From: Rubrivivax sp.
Lineage (GTDB): Bacteria > Pseudomonadota > Gammaproteobacteria > Burkholderiales > Burkholderiaceae_C
Reading direction: 5' to 3'
Length of the DNA stretch: 64,000 nt
Assembly (NCBI GenBank): GCA_016719535.1
Contig: JADJYX010000013.1
Coordinates: 310,001-374,000 of the forward strand
Shown piece by piece: positions 17,827-25,295 of the stretch (position 1 is the stretch's first letter; every line of letters begins with the position of its first letter). The notes beneath the pieces are model-generated. The model did no database searches. It saw only the letters and a list, made by a program, of their open reading frames with translations, and was not told the origin of the DNA. The translations under genes and the position numbers were made by a program.

Positions 17827-18315
17827 TCAGACCTTGACGTTCTCGGCCATGTTCCAGCCGGTCTTCTTGTCGCCGCCTTCCTGCCCGCCGCCCTTGGCCT
17901 GCTCCTTGTAGGTGTACTCGAACTTGGCGAAATTCAGCGTCACGTTCTCGGTCAGTCGGTCCTCGCCGCCACTGCCACCCGTCGAGACCGAGGTGACCAG
18001 CAGATCGGTCATCTTGACCGTGATGTACTCCAGCGCCTTGTCGCCGCCAGCCTTGCGCACCACCAGCGTCGCCTCGGGGATGTGCTTGCCCGACGCGCAA
18101 TGGCCCATCAGCGCAGACGATGCGGCGTCGACGTACTTCGTGAACGACAGGTCCTGCACGCTGACCTTGCCCGAGCCGCCGCCACCGCCCATGTGGGTGG
18201 TGCCGCTGTTGGACATGCCCCAGCTGTAGGCCAGGACGTCGATCTCCGCCTTGTGCTTGGCGTCCTTGGCTTCGCCCTTGATGTCGCCAATCTTGATGAA
18301 CATGTCAACGGCCAT
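17827..18315 (-). CDS. hcp: T6SS tube protein Hcp (TssD)
   Basis: Canonical Hcp, the hexameric inner-tube protein secreted by the T6SS. The 162-residue product reads MAVDMFIKIGDIKGEAKDAK, then IDVLAYSWGMSNSGTTHMGG, VSVQDLSFTKYVDAASSALM, the helix-turn HCASGKHIPEATLVVRKAGG and an ENVTLNFAKFEYTYK segment, all close to the Hcp1 consensus. AGGAGA lies about 9 bases upstream of the ATG. It follows tssC by 125 bases, a gap with several short GC-rich inverted repeats that could uncouple its expression from tssABC, as high Hcp levels need. Confidence 0.98.
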   Translation of the reverse strand: MAVDMFIKIGDIKGEAKDAKHKAEIDVLAYSWGMSNSGTTHMGGGGGSGKVSVQDLSFTKYVDAASSALMGHCASGKHIPEATLVVRKAGGDKALEYITVKMTDLLVTSVSTGGSGGEDRLTENVTLNFAKFEYTYKEQAKGGGQEGGDKKTGWNMAENVKV

Positions 18316-18440
18316 GGTGAGCTCTCCTTGAGTTGCCCCACGGTGCGGGGCTGGTTGATGCTGCGATTCCGCCCTTCAGCGGGCGACCTCCCGCGCAGCC
18401 GCGTGGAGGTGGAACGGATGAACGAGAAAGAACACGACAG

Positions 18441-19937
18441 TCAGGCGGCCTTGGCCGACGGCAATTTGGACACCAGCCGCAGAGACACCGTCAGCCCTTC
18501 GAGTTGATAGTGCGGCCTGAGGAAGAACTTGGACGTGTAGTAGCCGGGATTGCCTTCGACCTCCTCGACGATGACCTCGGCCGCCGCCAGCGGCTTCTGG
18601 GCCTTGGTCGTTTCCGACGAATGCGCCGGATCACCGTCGACATATTTGAGGATCCAGGCCTGGAGCCATGACTGCATTTCGTCGCGCTCCTTGAACGATC
18701 CGATCTTGTCGCGCACGATCGCCTTCAGGTAATGCGCGAAACGGCAGGTGGCGAACAGGTAGGGCAGCCGCGCCGCGAGGTTGGCGTTGGCCGTGGCATC
18801 GGGGTCGTCGTATTCCGCCGGCTTGTGCAGCGACTGCGCGCCGATGAAGGCCGCGAAATCGCTGTTCTTGCGGTGGATGAGCGGCATGAATCCCGCCTTG
18901 GCCAGTTCGGCCTCGCGTCGATCATCGATCGCGATCTCGGTCGGGCATTTCATGTCGACGCCGCCGTCGTCGGTGGGGAAGGTATGCGTCGGCAGGTTCT
19001 GCACCGCACCACCGGACTCGATGCCGCGGATGCGAGAGCACCAGCCGTACTCCTTGAACGAGCGGTTGATGTTCACCGCCATCGCATAGGCCGCATTGGC
19101 CCAGGTGTACTTGTGATGGTCGGCGGCGCCAGTGTCCTCTTCGAAGTTGAATTCCTCGACGGGGTTCGTGCGCGCGCCGTACGGCAGCCTCGACAGGTAG
19201 CGCGGCATCGCCAGGCCAATGTACTTCGAATCCTCGGAATCGCGCAGCGAACGCCAGGCGGCATATTCGGGCGTGAGGAAGATCTTGGTCAGGTCGCGCG
19301 GATTGGCCAGTTCCTGCCAGGAGTCCATCTGCATGCCCGCCGGCGATGCGCCGGCGATGAAGGGGCAGTGGGCCGCGGCCGCGATCTTGGCCATCTCGCG
19401 CAGCAGTTCGACGTCGGGTGCACTGTGGTCGAAGTGGTAGTCACCGACCAGGCAGCCGTAGGGCTCGCCGCCGAACTGGCTGAACTCTTCGTTGTAGATC
19501 TTCTTGAACAGCGGACTCTGGTCCCACGACACGCCCTTGTAGCGCTTGAGCGTCTTGCCCAGGTCCTGCTTGGAGATGTTCATGACGCGGATCTTGAGCA
19601 TCTCGTCCGACTCGGTATTCGTGACGAGGTAGTTCAGGCCGCGCCACGCGCCTTCGAGCTTCTGGAAGTCCTCGTGGTGCAGGATCTGGTTGATCTGCTG
19701 CGAGAGCTTCTCGTCGATGGCGGCAATCATCGCCTCGATCGATCTGACGACGTCGGTGCCGATCAGCTGGGTCTGCGACAACGCCTGCTGCGCCAGCGTC
19801 TGCACCGCCTGCTCGACCGCGCTTCTGGTCTCCTCGGTCTTGGGCTTGAACTCCTTCTGCAGCAGCGACGCAAGGTCGCTGCCCTCGAAGGCCACGCTGG
19901 CCAGCGGCGAGGCACTGGTCTGGGCTTCTGCTGCCAT
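18441..19937 (-). CDS. tssC: T6SS contractile sheath large subunit TssC (VipB)
   Basis: Sheath protein that polymerises with TssB around the Hcp tube. The 498-residue product contains the hallmark stretches DEKLSQQINQILHHEDFQKL, EGAWRGLNYLV, then KRYKGVSWDQSPLFKKIYNE and QFGGEPYGCLVGDYHFDHS, with a middle GLAMPRYLSRLPYG and a C-terminal NPGYYTSKFFLRPHYQLEGL. All are near-invariant in TssC. Length is normal (about 490-500). AGGAG precedes the ATG. It lies 32 bases after tssB on the same strand. Confidence 0.98.
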   Translation of the reverse strand: MAAEAQTSASPLASVAFEGSDLASLLQKEFKPKTEETRSAVEQAVQTLAQQALSQTQLIGTDVVRSIEAMIAAIDEKLSQQINQILHHEDFQKLEGAWRGLNYLVTNTESDEMLKIRVMNISKQDLGKTLKRYKGVSWDQSPLFKKIYNEEFSQFGGEPYGCLVGDYHFDHSAPDVELLREMAKIAAAAHCPFIAGASPAGMQMDSWQELANPRDLTKIFLTPEYAAWRSLRDSEDSKYIGLAMPRYLSRLPYGARTNPVEEFNFEEDTGAADHHKYTWANAAYAMAVNINRSFKEYGWCSRIRGIESGGAVQNLPTHTFPTDDGGVDMKCPTEIAIDDRREAELAKAGFMPLIHRKNSDFAAFIGAQSLHKPAEYDDPDATANANLAARLPYLFATCRFAHYLKAIVRDKIGSFKERDEMQSWLQAWILKYVDGDPAHSSETTKAQKPLAAAEVIVEEVEGNPGYYTSKFFLRPHYQLEGLTVSLRLVSKLPSAKAA

Positions 19938-19969
19938 CTTGGGGCTCCTGTTGTTCGAGTGACCGCGGC

Positions 19970-20476
19970 TCAGGCCTTCGGCTCTTCGGCCGGCTTGGCT
20001 GAGGACGCCAGCGACGACAGCAGGCTGGGATCCTTCATCAGCCGCCCGACCAGCTCCTCGGCACCGCCCTTGCCGTCCATGTAGGTCACCAGGTTCTGCA
20101 ACTGCTGGCGCGCCTCGAGCAGCTTGCTCAGCGCGTCGACCTTCTTGGCCACGGCCGCGGGCGAGAAGTCGTCCATGCTCTCGAAGGTGAGGTCAACCTG
20201 CAGGTTGCCCTCGCCGGTCAGCGTATTGGGCACCTGGAAGGCCACACGCGGCTTCATGGATTTCATGCGCGAGTCGAAATTGTCGACATCGATTTCGAGA
20301 AACTTGCGGTCGGCCACCGGCGCCAGCGGCTCGGCAGGCTTGCCGGACAGATCGGACATCACGCCCATGACGAAGGGCAGCTGCACCTTCTTTTCGGCGC
20401 CATAGACCTCGACGTCGTACTCGATCTGCACGCGCGGGGCGCGGTTGCGGGCGATGAACTTCTGGCTGCTTCCCAT
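19970..20476 (-). CDS. tssB: T6SS contractile sheath small subunit TssB (VipA)
   Basis: Small sheath subunit; in most systems its conserved C-terminal helix is where ClpV acts after contraction, although the site differs in TagJ-containing systems. The 168-residue product starts MGSSQKFIARNRAPRVQIEY, followed by VQLPFVMGVMSDLSG, DVDNFDSRMKSMKPRV and FESMDDFSPAAVAKKVDAL, the standard TssB order. AGGAG sits before the ATG. The C-terminal tail is Ala/Pro-rich. It is preceded by tssA with a 92-base gap in which I see nothing recognisable. Confidence 0.98.
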   Translation of the reverse strand: MGSSQKFIARNRAPRVQIEYDVEVYGAEKKVQLPFVMGVMSDLSGKPAEPLAPVADRKFLEIDVDNFDSRMKSMKPRVAFQVPNTLTGEGNLQVDLTFESMDDFSPAAVAKKVDALSKLLEARQQLQNLVTYMDGKGGAEELVGRLMKDPSLLSSLASSAKPAEEPKA

Positions 20477-20568
20477 GCGACGCTCCTAGTGGTCTGAACG
20501 TTGAAACGATGATAGGCCCGTGCCCGGGTCTTGGGTGCGATTCGTGGGGTGCTCGTGCATATTCACGC

Positions 20569-21618
20569 TCACTCCCCGGTGCCGCCGATGCTGGTGGGGT
20601 CGACGCCGACGATGCGCGCCACGTCGTCGAGCGCATTCGGCGCCAGTTCCTTCAACAGTTCAAGAAAGTTGCGCTCCAGCAGGCCGCTGGCACGCCGCAG
20701 GAACAGCTGGGCCGGATTCGTCGGCTCATGCCGCTCCAGGTAGGCGCAGACGAGTTCGATGGCCCGCACCGCGTCGGCACGGGAATTGACACTGCCGCTC
20801 AGACCGGCTGACGACGACCGCGGGCCCGACGCGGCACGGCCCTCCTCGGCGGCGGCATCGTCGTCCAACTGGCCGTCCGCGGCAGCGGGCTGGTCAGGGC
20901 GCAAGCTGAGCACATGGGCGTACAGGTCGAGCAGCGGCTTCAACTCGTCACTCGATCCGGGCCCGAAGCGCTGGTTCATCAGTGCGCCGAGCTGTTTCAG
21001 CGACTGCTGGGTCGCCTGCAACATATCCCAGAGGTCACCTCCAGCCAGGCTGCCGCTGCCGGCGGCGCTGGCGCCGGTCAGCATGCGCTGCAACTGCTCG
21101 CGGCCGTAGGCTGTCTCACCGTCGCGCGGCTGAAGGTGGCCGAAGCCCACCTCGACGTCACGCAGGCGGATGTCACCCATGCCCTTGATCTGCGCCAGGC
21201 GTGCATGCAGGAGGTCGCCGAGACCCCCTTCCATGCGTGGCAGCACGGCCAGCACGTTGGCACGCACGAAGGCCTCCTCATCACCCTCCTCGGGCCGCGG
21301 GTGCAATGCCTCCCAGTGCGCATCCAGCAAGCCATTCACCAGCCGCACGGCGGGCAGCAGCGCCGCCGCACCCTCGAGGTTGACCACCGCGCGCAGCCAC
21401 AGCAGGGCCACCCGCAGGTCACGCGTGCGTCCGAGCAGATCCTCGGCATGCTGCCGCACGACCCGCCAGTCGGGCGGCGTGCCGCGCTCGAACTGGGTTT
21501 CGGCCTTGCCCTCGGCCGCCGTGTTGAGCTCGAGAAAGGTATTGTCGTATTCGAGATCGGGCCCGCACGGCCCGTCGTCGCCGTCCAGCGGCGCCAGCCA
21601 GGCCTCGGCCTGCTGCAT
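20569..21618 (-). CDS. tssA: T6SS baseplate/sheath-capping protein TssA (ImpA)
   Basis: TssA guides tube and sheath growth or baseplate assembly. With the chosen start the product is 349 residues. The N-terminal ImpA domain has WLAPLDGDDGPCGPDLEYDN, PPDWRVVRQHAEDLLGRTRD, LRVALLWLRAVVNLEGA and LHPRPEEGDEEAFVRANVLA; a variable middle follows, then a C-terminal helical region with YLERHEPTNPAQLFLRRASG. The ATG at 21618 has AGGA seven bases upstream and begins close to the conserved APLDGD segment. Alternatives are a TTG at 21639 with GAGG upstream and an ATG at 21714. Confidence 0.92.
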   Translation of the reverse strand: MQQAEAWLAPLDGDDGPCGPDLEYDNTFLELNTAAEGKAETQFERGTPPDWRVVRQHAEDLLGRTRDLRVALLWLRAVVNLEGAAALLPAVRLVNGLLDAHWEALHPRPEEGDEEAFVRANVLAVLPRMEGGLGDLLHARLAQIKGMGDIRLRDVEVGFGHLQPRDGETAYGREQLQRMLTGASAAGSGSLAGGDLWDMLQATQQSLKQLGALMNQRFGPGSSDELKPLLDLYAHVLSLRPDQPAAADGQLDDDAAAEEGRAASGPRSSSAGLSGSVNSRADAVRAIELVCAYLERHEPTNPAQLFLRRASGLLERNFLELLKELAPNALDDVARIVGVDPTSIGGTGE

Positions 21619-21730
21619 CAGGGTGTCCTGGTCGCTCAACGCATGCCTCGCAGGTGGGTGCGGCCGCCGGGGGCCCGGATCTGGCGCGTCGGCCGCAAAG
21701 GGATGAGCCGGCACGACGGCCGACCGGCGT

Positions 21731-22297
21731 TCACGGACGCTTGGTGACGATGGTCACACGACGATTCTCCGCCGCCTCGGGCCGCTCGGCATTCAACAAT
21801 TCGGACGATCCTTTGCCGATCGGCGCCAGGCGGTCGGACGCGATGCCATGGGCGGCCACGAGGTGTTCGACCACCGACAGCGCCCGCGCTTCCGAAAGCC
21901 TCTGGTTGAGTTCGGCGCCGCCGCGCGGGTCGGCGTGGCCCTCGATGCTGAACGAGAAGCCGGCCAGCTTGTCGGACTGCAGGGCCTTGGCCACGGTGGC
22001 CAGCGCGTGCTTGCTCTCGGCCGTGAGATCGGCGGAATTGGTCTTGAAGGTGATCAGCAGGCTCGATTTGCCGGCCGCAGCGCGCGGGCTGGGCGCGGTA
22101 TTGCGCGCCGTTGGCCGGATGCTGCGGGTCCTGGCGACCTCTTCGGCCGCCGGTTCGTCGATCGCCAGGGCATCGACCAGCGCCTGCTCGGTGACCTGGT
22201 TCATCTTCAGCACCGGCGCCGGTGACTGGGCCTGCAGCGCCGTGCCCCAGCACAGCGCCAGCGCGACGACTGCCGCGCGCATGTTCAAGGTCGCCAT
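21731..22297 (-). CDS. OmpA-family peptidoglycan-binding protein of the T6SS locus
   Basis: Periplasmic protein of 188 residues with a Sec signal (MATLNMRAAVVALALCWG, likely cleavage after ALQA near residue 24). A spacer follows, then an OmpA C-terminal-like domain (about 80-188) with ITFKTNSADL, the peptidoglycan-binding pattern EGHADPRGGAELNQRLSEAR and ENRRVTIVTKR. There is no lipobox Cys, so it is probably soluble or loosely bound. AGGAGG lies seven bases before the ATG at 22297, which is why this start is preferred over one further upstream. It is divergent from tssK and is the first gene of the minus-strand arm; it may anchor the membrane complex to the cell wall alongside the OmpA domain of TssL. 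Confidence 0.88.
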   Translation of the reverse strand: MATLNMRAAVVALALCWGTALQAQSPAPVLKMNQVTEQALVDALAIDEPAAEEVARTRSIRPTARNTAPSPRAAAGKSSLLITFKTNSADLTAESKHALATVAKALQSDKLAGFSFSIEGHADPRGGAELNQRLSEARALSVVEHLVAAHGIASDRLAPIGKGSSELLNAERPEAAENRRVTIVTKRP

Positions 22298-22607
22298 GTT
22301 CAATCCTCCTGGCCTCGATGCGGAAAGAGACGACGTGGCCGCCGTCACGAACAACAGCAAGCGTAGCTTGTCGACGGGCCTGCCGGTCTGGCGGCGCGTG
22401 TTCGAAGTCACGGTCCACAGGCCGCCAGCGGTCGATGACTCGGCCATGGCCGGCTTGCGGACGGGATCATGCAGCGTCGCCGACACGCCGCCAAGGTGAA
22501 CATTCACCACCGGCGCGCGCCGGTGGCGACGCACCACCCCCTTGCGTTACGCTACGGCACCACTGCCGGGCGCCCGTCTTGCGCATGAACCCGACCCTCC
22601 GCTCATC
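22298..22607. promoter_or_regulatory. Divergent control region between the two T6SS arms
   Basis: This 310-base gap separates the outward-facing ompA-like gene and tssK, so both arms probably start here. Two adjacent inverted repeats stand out: GGTGAA-CA-TTCACC (22495-22508) and a perfect 20-base palindrome CCACCGGCGCGCGCCGGTGG (22507-22526), about 80 bases before the tssK ATG. They look like operator half-sites or a transcript hairpin. I could not identify clear -35/-10 or -24/-12 promoter elements by eye. No credible gene lies in the gap. Confidence 0.5.
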
Positions 22608-23942
22608 ATGACTTGGCAAAACAAGGTCCTGTGGACGGAGGGCATGTTCCTCCAGCCTCAACACTTTCAGCAGCAGGACCGGGCTGCCACCCGCCAGTTG
22701 CACGCGCGGTTCGCGGCCACCGCCGGCTTCGGCACCGGCTTCTCGTCGCTGCAGATCGACCGCGCCGCACTCGAGACGGGGCAGTTCGCGATCGCCGCCG
22801 CCAGCGGCGTGCTGCCCGACGGCACGCCCTTCGACATCCCCGGCATCGATGCCGCGCCGCCGGCGCTGAAGGTGCCGGCCGACGTGCGCGACGAGATCGT
22901 CATGCTGGCGGTCACGCTGTCGCGCCCGGGTGTCGCCGAAAGCGACGTCGAAGGCGCCTCGGCCTCGATGCCGCCGCGTTACCTGTGCGCCGATGTCGAG
23001 GTGGCCGACGCCGAGGCCGTGAGCCTGCGCCAGGCGCCGATCCAGGTCGGGCGGCTCAACCTGCGCCTGGTGCTGGCGCGCGATGCCAACGAGGGCTACA
23101 CCATGCTCGGCGTGGCGCGCTTGCGCGAACTGGCCGCCGGCGGCGCGCTGGCGGTCGACGACGGCTACATCGCGCCGATGCTGCATGCGCCCTCGCACCC
23201 GGTGCTCGACGGCTATGTGCGCGAACTGCTCGGGCTGCTGCACCAGCGCGGCGAGATGCTGGCCTCGCTGCTGGCGCAGCCCGGCCGTGCCGGCGTCGGC
23301 GAGATCGTCGACTTCCTCTTCCTGCAGTCGATCAACCGCCACGAGCCGCTGTTCGCCCACATCCGGCAACTGGCCGTGCTGCACCCGGAGCGGCTGTATG
23401 CCATGTGCCTGCAGCTGGCCGGCGAACTGGCCACCTACCGCGATGCGCGGCGGCCTCCGGCCTACCCCGACTACATGCACGACGATCTGGCCAGCTGCTT
23501 CCGCCCGGTGATGGCGGACCTGCGGCTGTCGCTGTCGGCGGTGATCGAGCGCCGCGCCATCCCGATCGAACTGCAGCTGCGCAAATTCGGCGTGCGCGTG
23601 GCCATCATTTCCGACGTCGAACTGCAGCGCAATGCCAGCTTCGTGCTCGCCGCCTCGGCGCAGATGCCGACCGAAACGCTGCGCGCACGGCTGCCGGCGC
23701 TGGCCAAGGTCGGCCCCGCCGAGCAGATCCGCGCCATCGTGATGGACCAGGTCTACGGCATCGCGCTGCGGCCGATGCCGGTGGCGCCGCCGGGCATCCC
23801 TTACCACGCCGGCTTCGCCTATTTCGAGCTCGAGACCCGCGGCAGCGAGCTCTGGAAGCAGCTCGAGACCTCCGGCGGCCTGGCCATCCACATCGCCGGC
23901 GACTTCCCCGGGCTCGAACTCGAACTCTGGGCCGTGCGCTGA
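22608..23942 (+). CDS. tssK: T6SS baseplate-to-membrane connector TssK
   Basis: Trimeric adaptor that joins the baseplate to the membrane complex. The 444-residue product begins MTWQNKVLWTEGMFLQPQHF followed by QQQDR, the most conserved TssK signature. It also has GYIAPMLHAPSHPVLDGYVR, HPERLYAMCLQLAGELATYR, FRPVMADLRLSLSAVIERRA and a C-terminal YFELETRGSELWKQLE. Length is normal (about 440-450). The ATG at 22608 is chosen because it begins the conserved domain exactly; the upstream extension to 22542 has no support. It is the first gene of the plus-strand arm. Confidence 0.98.
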   Translation: MTWQNKVLWTEGMFLQPQHFQQQDRAATRQLHARFAATAGFGTGFSSLQIDRAALETGQFAIAAASGVLPDGTPFDIPGIDAAPPALKVPADVRDEIVMLAVTLSRPGVAESDVEGASASMPPRYLCADVEVADAEAVSLRQAPIQVGRLNLRLVLARDANEGYTMLGVARLRELAAGGALAVDDGYIAPMLHAPSHPVLDGYVRELLGLLHQRGEMLASLLAQPGRAGVGEIVDFLFLQSINRHEPLFAHIRQLAVLHPERLYAMCLQLAGELATYRDARRPPAYPDYMHDDLASCFRPVMADLRLSLSAVIERRAIPIELQLRKFGVRVAIISDVELQRNASFVLAASAQMPTETLRARLPALAKVGPAEQIRAIVMDQVYGIALRPMPVAPPGIPYHAGFAYFELETRGSELWKQLETSGGLAIHIAGDFPGLELELWAVR

Positions 23943-23966
23943 CGCGCCGCCACCGTTAGGGCCGCC

Positions 23967-25289
23967 ATGAACGACGACGACGATCCGTTCGCGCATTTCA
24001 ACAGCAAGGACAGCCCGACCATCATCAAGCCGGCCGCCGGGCGCCCGGGCCGGGCCGGCGCCGCCGGCCCGGCGATGCCGGCGCCCGACCCCGCGCGCGC
24101 GCCCGCACCCCTGCAGGCAGGTGGCGAAGCCCCGCCGGCCCATGGCCTGAACCCGCTGCTGCAGCACGCCGCGCCGCTGCTGATGGCCGCGACCCGGCTG
24201 CGCACCACGGCCCAGCATCCCAACCCGGCGGCGCTGCGCAACGCCCTGGGCGAGGCGGTGCGCCGCTTCGAAGCCAACGCCCGCGCCGCCGGCGTGCCCA
24301 ACGACCAGGTGGTCGCCGCCCGCTACGTGCTGTGCACCTTCGTCGACCAGTGCGCAGCGTCCACGCCCTGGGGCAGCTCCGGCGCCTGGGCGTCGAACAG
24401 CCTGCTGGTGCAGTTCCACAACGAGTCCTGGGGCGGCGAGAAGGTCTTCCAGCTGCTGGCCAAGCTGGGCAAGGACGTGCCCACCAACCGCAACCTGCTG
24501 GAGCTGCTGCACGTCGTGCTGTCGCTGGGTTTCGAGGGCCGCTACCGCGGCATGGACAACGGCCGCGCGCAACTGGACAGCATCCGCGAGCGCCTGGCCG
24601 GGCTGCTGCGCCAGCATGCCGGCCCGCTGCAGCCGGAGCTGTCGCCGCGCTGGCAGGGGGTGGCCTCGACGCTGCGCCTGCGCGACGGCATCCCGCTGTG
24701 GGTGATCGCGGCGCTGGCGGGACTGGTGCTGCTGCTGCTGTTCTTCATCTTGCAGTTCACGCTCAACAGCCGCAGCAATGCGACCTTCAACTCCTTGCTG
24801 GCCCTGGACGTCAAGTCGGCACCGGCGCGGCCCTTGCCCGCGCCCGTGGCCGCCGTGGCGCCGCGGCTGGCCGCCCTGCTCAAGCCGCAGATCGACGCCG
24901 GCCAGGTGCAGGTCAAGGACCTGGCCGACCGCTCGATCGTCACCATTGCCGGCGACGGCTTCTTCGAATCGTCCAGCGCCGAGGTCATCGGCAGCGTGCG
25001 CCCGCTGCTGACCCCTGTCGGCCAGGCCCTGGCCCAGGTGCCCGGCACGGTGCTGATCACCGGCCATACCGACAGCCAGCCGATCCGCTCGCTGCGCTTT
25101 CCGTCCAACTGGCACTTGTCGCAGGCGCGCGCCGAGTCGGTGCGCGACCTGCTGCTGCCCACCGTGAAGGCCGAGCGCATGAAGGCCGAAGGCCGCGCCG
25201 AAAGCCAGCCCGTGGACGACAACGCCGCCGCCACCGGCCGCGCCCGCAACCGGCGCGTCGAGATCACGCTGTTCGTGGCCAACAGCTGA
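23967..25289 (+). CDS. tssL: T6SS membrane protein TssL with C-terminal OmpA domain
   Basis: Inner-membrane component that binds TssM and TssK. In 440 residues: a Pro/Ala-rich N-terminal tail (about 20-60); the DotU/IcmH-type cytoplasmic domain (about 60-225) with YVLCTFVDQCAASTPWGSSG, SNSLLVQFHNESWGGEKVFQ and NLLELLHVVLSLGFEGRYRG; one membrane helix (242-267); and a periplasmic OmpA-like domain (about 320-440) with ITGHTDSQPIRSLRFPSN and GRARNRRVEITLF. This extended TssL form anchors itself to peptidoglycan. It is 24 bases after tssK and 6 bases before tssM. Confidence 0.97.
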   Translation: MNDDDDPFAHFNSKDSPTIIKPAAGRPGRAGAAGPAMPAPDPARAPAPLQAGGEAPPAHGLNPLLQHAAPLLMAATRLRTTAQHPNPAALRNALGEAVRRFEANARAAGVPNDQVVAARYVLCTFVDQCAASTPWGSSGAWASNSLLVQFHNESWGGEKVFQLLAKLGKDVPTNRNLLELLHVVLSLGFEGRYRGMDNGRAQLDSIRERLAGLLRQHAGPLQPELSPRWQGVASTLRLRDGIPLWVIAALAGLVLLLLFFILQFTLNSRSNATFNSLLALDVKSAPARPLPAPVAAVAPRLAALLKPQIDAGQVQVKDLADRSIVTIAGDGFFESSSAEVIGSVRPLLTPVGQALAQVPGTVLITGHTDSQPIRSLRFPSNWHLSQARAESVRDLLLPTVKAERMKAEGRAESQPVDDNAAATGRARNRRVEITLFVANS

Positions 25290-25295
25290 GCCGCC

